A stretch of 42,143 bases of DNA from Bacillota bacterium (GTDB lineage Bacteria > Bacillota > Clostridia > Clostridiales > Clostridiaceae): positions 1 to 42,143 of the forward strand of contig JAEXZL010000025.1 in assembly GCA_023451395.1 (NCBI GenBank), read 5' to 3'. Positions within the stretch are counted from its first letter, which is position 1. Each line of letters begins with the position of its first letter. Under the pieces are notes generated by a model that searched no databases, was not told where the DNA came from, and worked only from the letters and a program-made list of their open reading frames with translations. Positions 6,796 through 13,969 of the stretch are shown here, one piece after another. A program made the translations under genes and the position numbers.

Positions 6796-8334
6796 ATGAA
6801 TAATAAGGTACCTATTGTTTCCGTAAAGGGAGTAAGCAAAAGCTTCGGTAAGGTTGTAGCTTGTAAAAATATAAGCTTAGATATTTATCCTGGAGAGGTA
6901 CATACCCTCTTAGGTGAAAATGGAGCTGGAAAAAGTACCTTAATCAATATCCTGTCAGGGGTTTATATCCCTGACAGTGGTGTGATTAGGGTAAAAGGAC
7001 AGGAGAAGATATTCACATCTCCAAAGGATAGTACTGACTGCGGCATTGGAACAATTTATCAGCATTTTAAACTTGTTAATCCTCTTACTGCTAGAGATAA
7101 TATTGTTCTTGGGCAGGAGAAGAGATTATTTGCAAGAAAGTCTGAGGAAGATAAAAAGCTACAGGACATTAAAGAAAGATTTGGCATAAAGATAGATCCT
7201 GATAAATATGTAGAGGATATGTCTGTAGGAGAAAAACAGAATTTAGAGATAGTTAAGGTTTTATATAGGGGAGCGGAGGTACTAATATTGGATGAGCCCA
7301 CTACTGTATTTACACCTCAGGAAACAGAAAAGCTTTTTACCATTATGAGAAAAATGAAGGAAGAGGGTTGTGCAATTATCTTCATTACCCACAAGTTAGA
7401 TGAGGTTATGGAGATTAGCGACAGGATTACGGTGCTTAGAAAGGGAGAAACAATAAAAACCCTGTATAAGGATGTGACAACAGCAAAGGAGCTTACAGAG
7501 TATATGGTAGGCCGTTCTGTGGACTTGTCTATTAAAAAGGTTCATGGGAACTTTGGAGAAAAGGTTCTAGAAGTAAGAGGATTAAGTGTTTTAAATAATG
7601 AAGGGTCAAAGGCAGTAAAAAATGTATCCTTTGATATGCGTGAGGGAGAGATTTTAGGGATTGCAGGAATAACTGGCTGTGGTCAGAAAGAACTCTGTGA
7701 GGCTCTGGCAGGAATAGGAAATGTGAAAGAAGGGGAAATATTCTTTAAAGGAGAAAATCTTAAGGGGAAAAGTCCCAGAGAATTTATTAAAAGAGGAATA
7801 AGCATGAGTTTCATACCAGAGGATAGACTTGGTATGGGGTTAGTGGCGGCTATGGACATGGTGGATAACCTTCTTTTAAAATCCTACCACCAATCAAAGG
7901 GTCCATTTATAAATAAAAAAGAGGCATATAATAAATCCTTAGAGCTTATTGATACTCTTGAAATAAAGACACCGGGAGTTAACTATCCCATAAGCTATTT
8001 ATCAGGAGGAAATATACAAAAGATACTTTTAGGGAGGGAGCTAAGCTCTGGACCTAAGCTTCTAATAATGGCTTATCCCGTTAGGGGCTTGGATATAAAT
8101 ACCTGCTACAGTATTTATGATCTTATTAACAGAGAGAAGAAGAAGGGAACCTCTATTCTTTTTGTGGGAGAGGATTTAGATGTATTAATGGAGCTTTGTG
8201 ATAGAATAATGGTCTTATGCCATGGAGAAATAAGCGGAATAATTAATAGTGAAGATTCAACTAAAGAAAAGCTTGGTTTATTAATGCTAGGTAATAGTCT
8301 AGAAAAGGAGGAAGAACTCCTTGAGATTAATTAA
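6796..8334 (+). CDS. nupO: Nucleoside ABC importer ATPase, two fused ABC domains
   Basis: This is a double ABC ATPase of 512 residues that powers the importer. Domain 1 (about 1-245) has Walker A LGENGAGKST, signature MSVGEKQ and Walker B EVLILDEPTT. Domain 2 (about 250-510) has the degenerate Walker A GITGCGQKE, signature LSGGNIQK and a Walker B region LLIMAYPVRGLDI. A degenerate second site is normal in this sugar/nucleoside subfamily, though PVRG in place of the usual PTRG is a small departure. A GTG at 6784 overlaps the Shine-Dalgarno sequence GGAGG (6786-6790), so the ATG at 6796 is chosen. The 3' end overlaps the permease gene by 14 nt. Confidence 0.93.
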   Translation: MNNKVPIVSVKGVSKSFGKVVACKNISLDIYPGEVHTLLGENGAGKSTLINILSGVYIPDSGVIRVKGQEKIFTSPKDSTDCGIGTIYQHFKLVNPLTARDNIVLGQEKRLFARKSEEDKKLQDIKERFGIKIDPDKYVEDMSVGEKQNLEIVKVLYRGAEVLILDEPTTVFTPQETEKLFTIMRKMKEEGCAIIFITHKLDEVMEISDRITVLRKGETIKTLYKDVTTAKELTEYMVGRSVDLSIKKVHGNFGEKVLEVRGLSVLNNEGSKAVKNVSFDMREGEILGIAGITGCGQKELCEALAGIGNVKEGEIFFKGENLKGKSPREFIKRGISMSFIPEDRLGMGLVAAMDMVDNLLLKSYHQSKGPFINKKEAYNKSLELIDTLEIKTPGVNYPISYLSGGNIQKILLGRELSSGPKLLIMAYPVRGLDINTCYSIYDLINREKKKGTSILFVGEDLDVLMELCDRIMVLCHGEISGIINSEDSTKEKLGLLMLGNSLEKEEELLEIN

Positions 8335-9388
8335 GAGAACTGAAATTGACAAGATATTGAGAATAAAGGTTTTTGTGGCGGCAGTTATATTGGCTTTAGT
8401 TTTAGCAGGAGTATTTATATTGGCTCTTGGACATAATCCTATAGAGGTATTTCTACTAATTATAAAGGGTGGCTTTGGTTCCCCTTATAGAATAAGGCAG
8501 ACAATAATTGGAGCAATCCCCTTGACCATAACTGCTATAGGAATTTCTATAGCTTTTAAAATGGGATTTTGGAATATAGGGGGTGAAGGTCAGATATTTA
8601 TGGGAGCCTTTGGGGCAGCACTCATTGCTTTGTTCACAAATGGGCTTCCTGTATGGATTTTACTTCCTTTAATGGCTGTAACAGCTATGATCATGGGAGG
8701 ACTATATGCCTTGATTGCTGGTATACTGAAGGTTTACTTCAGAACTAATGAAACTATAGTTACTCTTATGCTTAATTATGTAGCCTTAAAATTTGTTACC
8801 TATCTACAATACGGACCCTGGAGAGATAAAAGGGCTATGAATTTCCCAAAGATAGCAAGCTTTTCCCAGGAGGCTATACTTCCAAAGGTTTTTAATGTAC
8901 ATGCAGGCTGGATAATAGCTTTGATTGTTGTTATTCTTGCCTATATTTTTAATAAAAAGAGCAAGCTCGGCTATGAAATTTCTGTAGTGGGAGAAAGCTA
9001 TAACACCGCTAGATATGCTGGAATAAGTATAAAGAAAACAGTGCTTTTAGGAGTTTTATTAAGTGGAGCACTTTGTGGACTTACAGGCTTCATTCAGGCT
9101 TCGGCTGTAAGTCAGACATTATCAGTAGAGGTAACGGGAGGTGTTGGAAATACTGCAATCATAATATCATGGCTCTCCAATTTAAGTGCACCGGTTACTT
9201 TGGCTGTAGCTATATTATTTGCTGCCCTAGTAGAGGGAGGAAATTATATTCAAACAGCTGTGGGTATATCCAGCTCTGCTGCTTCAGTAATACAAGCTCT
9301 TATACTATTTTGTGTATTAGGAAGCAATTTCTTCTTGAATTATAAGGTAAGCTTTAAGAAAAGGGAGGTGGCTTTGGATGAACATTAA
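8321..9388 (+). CDS. nupP: Nucleoside ABC importer permease, first subunit
   Basis: This is a 355-residue integral membrane permease of the BPD_transp_2 type with about 8-10 hydrophobic segments. Diagnostic stretches are FKMGFWNIGGEGQIFMGA, where the GEGQ motif is typical of the nucleoside-importer permeases, and VGESYNTARYAGISIKK, the cytoplasmic coupling loop. Translation starts at TTG 8321, overlapping the end of the ATPase gene, with AAAGGAGGAAG 8-9 nt upstream; the overlap suggests translational coupling. It pairs with the next permease to form the membrane channel. Confidence 0.92.
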   Translation: MRLIKRTEIDKILRIKVFVAAVILALVLAGVFILALGHNPIEVFLLIIKGGFGSPYRIRQTIIGAIPLTITAIGISIAFKMGFWNIGGEGQIFMGAFGAALIALFTNGLPVWILLPLMAVTAMIMGGLYALIAGILKVYFRTNETIVTLMLNYVALKFVTYLQYGPWRDKRAMNFPKIASFSQEAILPKVFNVHAGWIIALIVVILAYIFNKKSKLGYEISVVGESYNTARYAGISIKKTVLLGVLLSGALCGLTGFIQASAVSQTLSVEVTGGVGNTAIIISWLSNLSAPVTLAVAILFAALVEGGNYIQTAVGISSSAASVIQALILFCVLGSNFFLNYKVSFKKREVALDEH

Positions 9389-10304
9389 TGCTTTTTTGTA
9401 TGCTGCCATCGTAGCGGGAACGCCTCTTTTACTGGCTACTCTTGGAGAAATACTTTCAGAGAAGGTAGGTCATTTAAACCTTGGAGTAGAAGGAATGATG
9501 CTTATGGGAGCCTCTGCTGGTTTTGTAGCAGGCTACTATACGGGAAGTGCACCTATGGCTATAGCAGGTGCAGCAATTTTTGGTGCCTTTGGTGCATTTA
9601 TTTATGCCTTCTTAACAGTTACCCTCAGAACCAATCAAGTAGTAACTGGTCTTACCCTTACTATCTTTGGTACAGGCATCTCTTCAATTTTGGGACAAAA
9701 GCTAGTTGGACAACCTGTTCCTGATAGTATAAGGGAGATATTCAAGCCAATAAAGCTTCCTCTTTTAGGCGACATACCTTATATAGGAGAAATTTTATTC
9801 AACCATGATCTATTAGTTTATATATCTTTTTTACTGGCAATTATATTAGGTATATATTTATTTAATACCAGCAAGGGCTTAAATGCACGAGCTGTTGGGG
9901 AAAACCCTTATTCTGCAGATGCTGCAGGGATTAATGTGGATCTTTATAAATATATTCACATTACCCTTGGAGGATTGTTATGTGGTCTTGCCGGTGGTTA
10001 TCTTTCCCTTATATACGTACCTTCCTGGCAAGAAGGAGTTACTGCAGGTAGAGGATGGATTGCTGTGGCTCTGGTTATTTTTTCAAAATGGAATCCTTAT
10101 AAATCCTTTATTGGTGCATACTTCTTTGGAGGTCTTACTATTTTAGGGCTTAGACTAACAAATCCTTTTATATCTAGATATATTTTGGACATGCTTCCTT
10201 ACCTAGTGACTATAATAGTCTTGGTAATATCATCAATTAAAAAGACAAAAGGACATGGTGCACCTGAGGCTCTTGGTAATTCCTATTTTAGGGAAGAGAG
10301 GTAA
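9378..10304 (+). CDS. nupQ: Nucleoside ABC importer permease, second subunit
   Basis: This is a 308-residue membrane permease of the same family as its neighbour. It has the matching elements GEILSEKVGHLNLGVEGMM near residue 25 and VGENPYSADAAGINV as the coupling loop, and about eight hydrophobic segments. The ATG at 9378 lies inside the end of the first permease gene (11-nt overlap) with AAGGGAGGTGG upstream, so the two are coupled. It is the last gene of the xpt-nup operon. No terminator is visible before 10333; the hairpin at 10430-10453 may end the operon as well as the small transcript that starts in between. Confidence 0.92.
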   Translation: MNINAFLYAAIVAGTPLLLATLGEILSEKVGHLNLGVEGMMLMGASAGFVAGYYTGSAPMAIAGAAIFGAFGAFIYAFLTVTLRTNQVVTGLTLTIFGTGISSILGQKLVGQPVPDSIREIFKPIKLPLLGDIPYIGEILFNHDLLVYISFLLAIILGIYLFNTSKGLNARAVGENPYSADAAGINVDLYKYIHITLGGLLCGLAGGYLSLIYVPSWQEGVTAGRGWIAVALVIFSKWNPYKSFIGAYFFGGLTILGLRLTNPFISRYILDMLPYLVTIIVLVISSIKKTKGHGAPEALGNSYFREER

Positions 10305-10332
10305 GGTTTATAAAAGAATTTGATAAAAAGGC

Positions 10333-10361
10333 TTGACTGATAATGATTATCGATTTATAAT
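10333..10361 (+). promoter_or_regulatory. Near-consensus promoter with a Fur-box-like operator in the spacer
   Basis: TTGACT (10333-10338) and TATAAT (10356-10361) are exactly 17 nt apart. The spacer region 10338-10352 reads TGATAATGATTATCG, matching 14 of 15 positions of the Fur 7-1-7 box TGATAATnATTATCA. Binding there would block RNA polymerase. The predicted start is 10368-10370. No protein-coding frame with a ribosome binding site follows before the terminator. Confidence 0.8.
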
Positions 10362-10367
10362 AATAAT

Positions 10368-10458
10368 CAGTTGAAGTGCTTGCAGTAAGATAGCGACTGT
10401 ATAAGTATATCAATTTGCCAGATTACACAAGAGGCTGCTGACCTGCAGCCTCTTTTTA
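10368..10458 (+). ncRNA. Candidate Fur-regulated small RNA, about 90 nt
   Basis: The segment is bounded by a near-consensus promoter carrying a Fur-box-like operator and a 10-bp GC-rich terminator hairpin with a T tract. It contains no ribosome binding site and no sensible short frame. That architecture is the one expected for an iron-responsive regulatory RNA (RyhB or FsrA in function, not in sequence). I do not recognise the sequence family. An alternative is that the hairpin simply ends the nup operon and the promoter makes a short, unstable leader. Confidence 0.5.
10430..10457 (+). terminator. Strong intrinsic terminator of the candidate sRNA
   Basis: AAGAGGCTGC (10429-10438) pairs perfectly with GCAGCCTCTT (10445-10454) around TGACCT, with T at 10453-10457. 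Confidence 0.9.
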
Positions 10459-10520
10459 TTTTGAGCAAGAGTATTAAATTCTTAGAAGCTATTCCTAAAA
10501 GTATATACTTGTAATCTATA

Positions 10521-10556
10521 AACAGCAGTAATATTCACAAGTATTATTGCTGTTTT
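10521..10556 (+). terminator. Second intrinsic terminator in the 10.3-10.6 kb gap
   Basis: AACAGCAGTAATA (10521-10533) pairs with TATTATTGCTGTT (about 10542-10554, one G-T wobble), followed by a T-rich TTTTTCTT. No convincing promoter lies between it and the first terminator at 10430, so it may be a back-up stop. Together with the promoter at 10570 this accounts for the whole gap from 10305 to 10660. Confidence 0.75.
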
Positions 10557-10569
10557 TCTTCCTATAGAA

Positions 10570-10598
10570 TTGAATTTGGAATATAATTACACCATAAT
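10570..10598 (+). promoter_or_regulatory. Promoter of the Nudix gene
   Basis: TTGAAT (10570-10575) and CATAAT (10593-10598) with 17 nt spacing, about 60 nt before the Nudix start. Confidence 0.5.
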
Positions 10599-10660
10599 GT
10601 AATGTATGAGCCTGTATCATTGTAAATATCAATTTGATATAGAAAGTGGGAGGGATTAGT

Positions 10661-11113
10661 ATGAGAGCACCTATGCAAGTATTAGTTATACCATATAAAA
10701 TAACAGAGGGGAAAGCAGAATACTGTATTTTTAAGAGAAGTGACTCTCTTTATTGGCAATTTATTGCAGGAGGTGGAGAGGGTACGGAAACTCCATTGGA
10801 AGCGGCTAGGCGTGAATCATTTGAGGAAGCAAGCCTTGAACAGACATTTCCTTATTATCAATTAACATCAACATTTTATGTACCTGCTGATTGCATTTCT
10901 GAAAAACATAGAAAGTATTGGTCAGCAGACACATTTGTTTTACCTGAATATTGTTTTGCAGTAAATGTGAACACAAAGTCTGTAAAATTATCATCAGAAC
11001 ATACTGAATATAGTTGGGTCACATACGAGAAAGCAAAGGAGTTGTTATACTGGCAAACCAATAAAATTGCTCTTTTTGAACTTGATAATAGAATAAAATC
11101 CAATATATTTTAA
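10661..11113 (+). CDS. Nudix hydrolase
   Basis: This is a 150-residue soluble Nudix pyrophosphohydrolase. The Nudix box runs from GGGEGTE to RRESFEEASL: G, then E six residues on, then RE and EE at the correct spacing, with serine replacing the last glycine. The front strand (MQVLVIPYKI) and the segment LYWQFIAGG before the box resemble the small dihydroneopterin-triphosphate/dATP hydrolases (NudB-like), but substrate cannot be fixed by reading. An in-frame GTG at 10646 overlaps the GGGAGG (10648-10653) that serves the ATG at 10661, so the latter is chosen. It is monocistronic and converges on the lipoprotein gene at 11167. Confidence 0.85.
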   Translation: MRAPMQVLVIPYKITEGKAEYCIFKRSDSLYWQFIAGGGEGTETPLEAARRESFEEASLEQTFPYYQLTSTFYVPADCISEKHRKYWSADTFVLPEYCFAVNVNTKSVKLSSEHTEYSWVTYEKAKELLYWQTNKIALFELDNRIKSNIF

Positions 11114-11166
11114 TAACAAAATAAAATACTTTCTTATAATTGGCTTCAACTATGAAAGGTGCGAAA

Positions 11167-11676
11167 CTATAGATATTGGTTTTTAGGTTCAGGTAATTTC
11201 TTGAATTCTTCCTTATTAACTATTATCTCCTGAATTTTTTTAAATAGTTTTCTTAATTGAATAGCCTCTTTAGTTTCAGATACATTTTCATCTTTCCAGT
11301 ATATACTTTTTTCTTTACCATCAATAATAATCTTAATAGAGTAAGTATCAAATGGAGTTTGAGTTGTATTACTTTTAGGATTAAACCTATCAGGATAATC
11401 TAAAATGTTAATTTTCTTCATTTCTAAATATATAGTATTTATTTCATCATCAGATAATTTTATGTTTGTAGTAATTGATGCCTCGGAAACCATATCTTTA
11501 GTAAATTGTCCTTTTATTGTGTCTAACTGATTTTTAGCATTGATGCCATAATTAAAGACGAAGTTGAAATCCTTTGGTTTTGATTCTGGTAACTGATTTT
11601 TAGTGCTTGTTGAATTGCAACCGACAAATGTAAATACAACCAAAAACAAACACATTACTTTCTCAATTAATCTCAC
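11167..11676 (-). CDS. Hypothetical lipoprotein
   Basis: The 169-residue product has an N-terminal signal with the lipobox FVGC, placing the lipidated cysteine at residue 20, so it should be anchored on the outer membrane face. The mature part is rich in Lys, Asn and Ile, with an EINTIYLEMKKINILDYP segment and a predicted beta-rich stretch around YSIKIIIDGKEKSIYWKD. I do not recognise a family with confidence. The start is GTG at 11676, supported by AGGAG 8 nt upstream on the minus strand. It stands alone among small orphan genes. Confidence 0.75.
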   Translation of the reverse strand: MRLIEKVMCLFLVVFTFVGCNSTSTKNQLPESKPKDFNFVFNYGINAKNQLDTIKGQFTKDMVSEASITTNIKLSDDEINTIYLEMKKINILDYPDRFNPKSNTTQTPFDTYSIKIIIDGKEKSIYWKDENVSETKEAIQLRKLFKKIQEIIVNKEEFKKLPEPKNQYL

Positions 11677-11785
11677 TATAATCGCTCCTCTATGTATCTA
11701 CTAATAAATAAATACGAAAAAGAATAAATATAAGTACTGTTTAGTATTATTGGCATACAAAAAATGATTCAAGGGAGTGAGGGTA

Positions 11786-11974
11786 ATGAATATTAGATTT
11801 AAGGAAAATTTATTCTTTATAATTTTAAATATTAATTTTCTGATTTTACTTCCAGTTTTTAATTATCTTGAATCTGAGATAGGTTTTTTTCATACGTTCT
11901 TGATTTTTGGAGCTGAAACAATAATTCTTTCATTATTATGTAAAAAAATCATAAAACCAGATAAAAAGGTCTAG
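11786..11974 (+). CDS. Small two-helix membrane protein, hypothetical
   Basis: This is a 62-residue peptide with two hydrophobic segments (about residues 8-26 and 33-51) and a basic C-terminal tail KKIIKPDKKV, so it is probably a cytoplasm-facing hairpin in the membrane. A GTG at 11777 is in frame, but GGGAGTGAGGG lies right before the ATG at 11786. It diverges from the lipoprotein gene. No family is recognised. Confidence 0.55.
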   Translation: MNIRFKENLFFIILNINFLILLPVFNYLESEIGFFHTFLIFGAETIILSLLCKKIIKPDKKV

Positions 11975-12205
11975 CAAGTTGCTTTAAAGTTAAGGGTATT
12001 GAGTTAAGCAGTTACTATAAATATTTTTATGAATATCTGTAAAAATATTTGAAAATTGATTGATGGTATGATAGGAGGGAATATACCCTTCTTTTCTTTT
12101 GTGCAGATTTTGCTGCTAATCTATTTGCTAATCCAATTTATCAATAATTAAGACTATAAAAGGAGGTTTAAACAGAAATATAAAAATATTATTCTTCTGA
12201 AAGTG
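11975..12205. other. Non-coding stretch before the queT promoter
   Basis: This AT-rich segment holds one weak terminator-like hairpin: AGGAGGG (12073-12079) with CCCTTCT (12086-12092), followed by a T-rich TTTCTTTT. It also holds a 27-codon hydrophobic frame (ATG 12068 to stop 12151) without a ribosome binding site, and an orphan AGGAGG at 12163 not followed by a start codon. I see no other gene. Confidence 0.5.
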
Positions 12206-12234
12206 TTGATAAAACAGAGATTACACTGTATAAT
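12206..12234 (+). promoter_or_regulatory. Promoter of the preQ1-queT transcript
   Basis: TTGATA (12206-12211) and TATAAT (12229-12234) are 17 nt apart; transcription should start near 12241, just before the riboswitch. Confidence 0.8.
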
Positions 12235-12255
12235 AATTTTGCAACTAAATATCGA

Positions 12256-12294
12256 GACAGTTCGTAAGCCTCCTGTCGTTAAATAAAACTAAGG
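12256..12294 (+). ncRNA. preQ1-I riboswitch
   Basis: This is a small H-type pseudoknot. P1 pairs GACAG (12256-12260) with CTGTC (12273-12277). The loop TTCGTAAGCCTC contains the conserved UUCG..AAGCC-like element. The tail GTTAAATAAAACTAAGG is the A-rich strand that lies in the P1 groove and ends in AAGG, which can pair with the loop CCT. The layout matches the Bacillus and Thermoanaerobacter preQ1-I aptamers. It precedes a queT-type transporter gene, the expected target for queuosine-precursor uptake control. Confidence 0.88.
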
Positions 12295-12327
12295 CACATT
12301 TATCTAAAGCATGAATTTTGTTTTGAT

Positions 12328-12352
12328 AGCTGTCTTTTTGGACAGCTTTTTT
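12328..12352 (+). terminator. preQ1 riboswitch terminator
   Basis: AGCTGTC (12328-12334) pairs perfectly with GACAGCT (12341-12347) around TTTTTG and leads into six T. The GACAG/CTGTC sequence of P1 recurs in this stem, so strands could exchange with the aptamer. Confidence 0.85.
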
Positions 12353-12391
12353 AATGAAGTCTGTTTAGATTTATTTGTCCTAAGTATTTTG

Positions 12392-12418
12392 AGAGATGTG
12401 GCTTACCCATCTCTTTTT
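12392..12418 (+). terminator. Second terminator-like hairpin before queT
   Basis: AGAGATG..GG (12392-12401, one bulged T) pairs with CCCATCTCT (12406-12414) around CTTA and is followed by five T. It ends 26 nt before the queT start codon. Confidence 0.7.
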
Positions 12419-12444
12419 ATTTTACTTAGAAAGGATGATTTTTC

Positions 12445-12933
12445 TTGAATCAAAATAATAAGATCGATTTTATTGTTAAAACCGCTGTAGTGGCAGCCTT
12501 ATATGCAGTTATAACCTATGTATTTGCATTTATGTCCTATGGTCCTGTACAGTTCAGAGTATCAGAGCTCTTAACTCTCTTGGCCTTTAAGGATAGAAAG
12601 TTTATCCCAGGACTTGTGCTAGGCTGCCTTCTTGCAAATTTATTAAGCACTGTAGGATGGATAGATATCTTCTTAGGAACTCTGGCAACTTTTATTGCAG
12701 TGTATTTGATATCAAAGAGTAAAAGTCTTTTTGTTGCTACCTTGTGGCCATCCATTATAAATGGTGTTATCATTGGGGGAATGCTTTATTTTGTGGCAGA
12801 CTTACCCTTTATAGCTAGCAGCCTATGGGTTGCTTTAGGAGAATTTGTAGTGGTTACTATGGTAGGTTATCCATTATATAAAATCCTCTCAAAGCGTGAG
12901 GATGGAATTCTAAATCGTATTGCTTTTAAATAA
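12445..12933 (+). CDS. queT: QueT family queuosine-precursor transporter
   Basis: This 162-residue membrane protein has about five or six hydrophobic segments. The QueT signature is present: VAALYAVITYVFAFMSYGPVQ then FRVSELLTLLAF, and PGLVLGCLLANLLSTVG. QueT proteins are substrate-binding (S) components thought to import queuosine precursors such as preQ0/preQ1 with a shared energy-coupling module, which is not in this window. Start is TTG at 12445 with AAGGATG about 8 nt upstream. The preQ1-I riboswitch at 12256 and its terminator directly support the assignment. It is monocistronic, with a terminator after it. Confidence 0.92.
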   Translation: MNQNNKIDFIVKTAVVAALYAVITYVFAFMSYGPVQFRVSELLTLLAFKDRKFIPGLVLGCLLANLLSTVGWIDIFLGTLATFIAVYLISKSKSLFVATLWPSIINGVIIGGMLYFVADLPFIASSLWVALGEFVVVTMVGYPLYKILSKREDGILNRIAFK

Positions 12934-12979
12934 TTTTAGGCTATGTTAAAGAATAGTGCTTATAATAACTAATTTTTTA

Positions 12980-13010
12980 GGGAACTTATAAAAAGTTCCC
13001 TTAATTTATA
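12980..13010 (+). terminator. Terminator after queT
   Basis: GGGAACTT (12980-12987) pairs perfectly with AAGTTCCC (12993-13000), followed by the T-rich TTAATTTAT. The T tract is imperfect. Confidence 0.7.
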
Positions 13011-13036
13011 TTTTAGTATAAATACGCTCACTAGGG

Positions 13037-13447
13037 TTAAGCAATTTTCCTAAAAAACTTTGAGTATATTGCTGTACCTACAAAAGAAATTAAAGTAGCT
13101 GAACACATAACTATAGGAACAATTAAAAGCAATTCATTTGAAAACTCTGATATTGTTTCTCCTAATGTTAAGAACCTTCCGTCTGGCACTCCTTGTATAA
13201 TTTTGTAGTGGTCTACAACAAGGTCAATTAAAGAAAACATACATGAAAGAAGAAGCCCAATTAAAGCAGAACTTCTGATAATCTGATTATATTTTTGATT
13301 GGTTTTTAAAAACAAGTTGTAGGTAATTGATATAATTGATATAGATCCGATAATAATGCCTATCTCTGCCCAGTCTACATACATAGAATTTGTTACAAAA
13401 AGAAGAATAATGGTCAGAACAAATATAGCACCTATAGCTTTTTTCAT
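13037..13447 (-). CDS. Hypothetical four-helix membrane protein
   Basis: The 136-residue protein has four hydrophobic segments, at about residues 3-20, 27-47, 60-80 and 107-127, with a soluble loop containing DHYKIIQGVPDGRFLTLGE between helices three and four. The start has GGAGGG 7 nt upstream on the minus strand. No family is recognised. It lies downstream of another small membrane gene on the same strand (13513-13698, 65 nt gap) and may share a transcript with it. Confidence 0.6.
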   Translation of the reverse strand: MKKAIGAIFVLTIILLFVTNSMYVDWAEIGIIIGSISIISITYNLFLKTNQKYNQIIRSSALIGLLLSCMFSLIDLVVDHYKIIQGVPDGRFLTLGETISEFSNELLLIVPIVMCSATLISFVGTAIYSKFFRKIA

Positions 13448-13512
13448 TTACATCCCTCCATTAACATTTGGTATACTATAGTTTAATTTATCTAAAGTAT
13501 AGAAATATTAAA

Positions 13513-13698
13513 CTATATAAAAACTGTTACAGCTAAAGTAACCAAAAGAACTCCTATGAGTGAAATAGATAATATGGGGATCATGCTAAATTTAACCCTT
13601 TTTTGTTTGTATCCTGTGTAAGCTGATGTTAATATTGTATAGCTCATCATTAATTCAATAATTAGGACAAATATCATAAAATATTTAAAGTAAAACAA
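13513..13698 (-). CDS. Small two-helix membrane protein, hypothetical
   Basis: This is a 61-residue protein with two hydrophobic helices (about residues 5-25 and 38-60) joined by the basic loop YTGYKQKRVK. It starts at TTG 13698, where AGGAGGG lies 8 nt upstream on the minus strand; this strong site is the main support for the gene. No family is recognised. Confidence 0.5.
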   Translation of the reverse strand: MFYFKYFMIFVLIIELMMSYTILTSAYTGYKQKRVKFSMIPILSISLIGVLLVTLAVTVFI

Positions 13699-13872
13699 AG
13701 TTAAAGCCCTCCTAAATTTCTGTGTTTTTATTTAATTCCTATAATTTATTTCAAAAATACTAACTTATATAATAAGGTGATTAATACTTTATAATCTTAT
13801 TGTACATAATTTATGGATTATAATTCCAGTAATTTTGTAAATAAAATTAATGTATCTTGCAAGAATATAAAA

Positions 13873-13894
13873 TTATTTGTTTAGCAACAAATAA
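13873..13894. promoter_or_regulatory. Perfect 9-bp inverted repeat upstream of the hydroxyacid dehydrogenase gene
   Basis: TTATTTGTT (13873-13881) and AACAAATAA (13886-13894) are perfect complements around TAGC. A weak promoter reading TTGTTT (13877) - 17 nt - AATAAT (13900) overlaps it, so it could be an operator. The rest of the 13699-13969 gap is AT-rich without other clear features. Confidence 0.4.
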
Positions 13895-13969
13895 AAGGCA
13901 ATAATCTGCTACAATATTAGTATAATTACAATTTTTAGAAAGATGTACTAAAGATTTGGAGGAAATAAT

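Noticed and set aside
9883..10146. 87-codon frame inside the second permease gene
   Set aside because: Overlaps a clear membrane permease in another frame; its sequence resembles no protein.
10305..10332. Looked for a terminator of the nup operon before the Fur-box promoter
   Set aside because: No hairpin with a T tract is present here; the first usable one is at 10430.
12163..12205. Orphan AGGAGG that could mark a small gene
   Set aside because: No start codon follows at a usable distance, and no conserved-looking frame is open.
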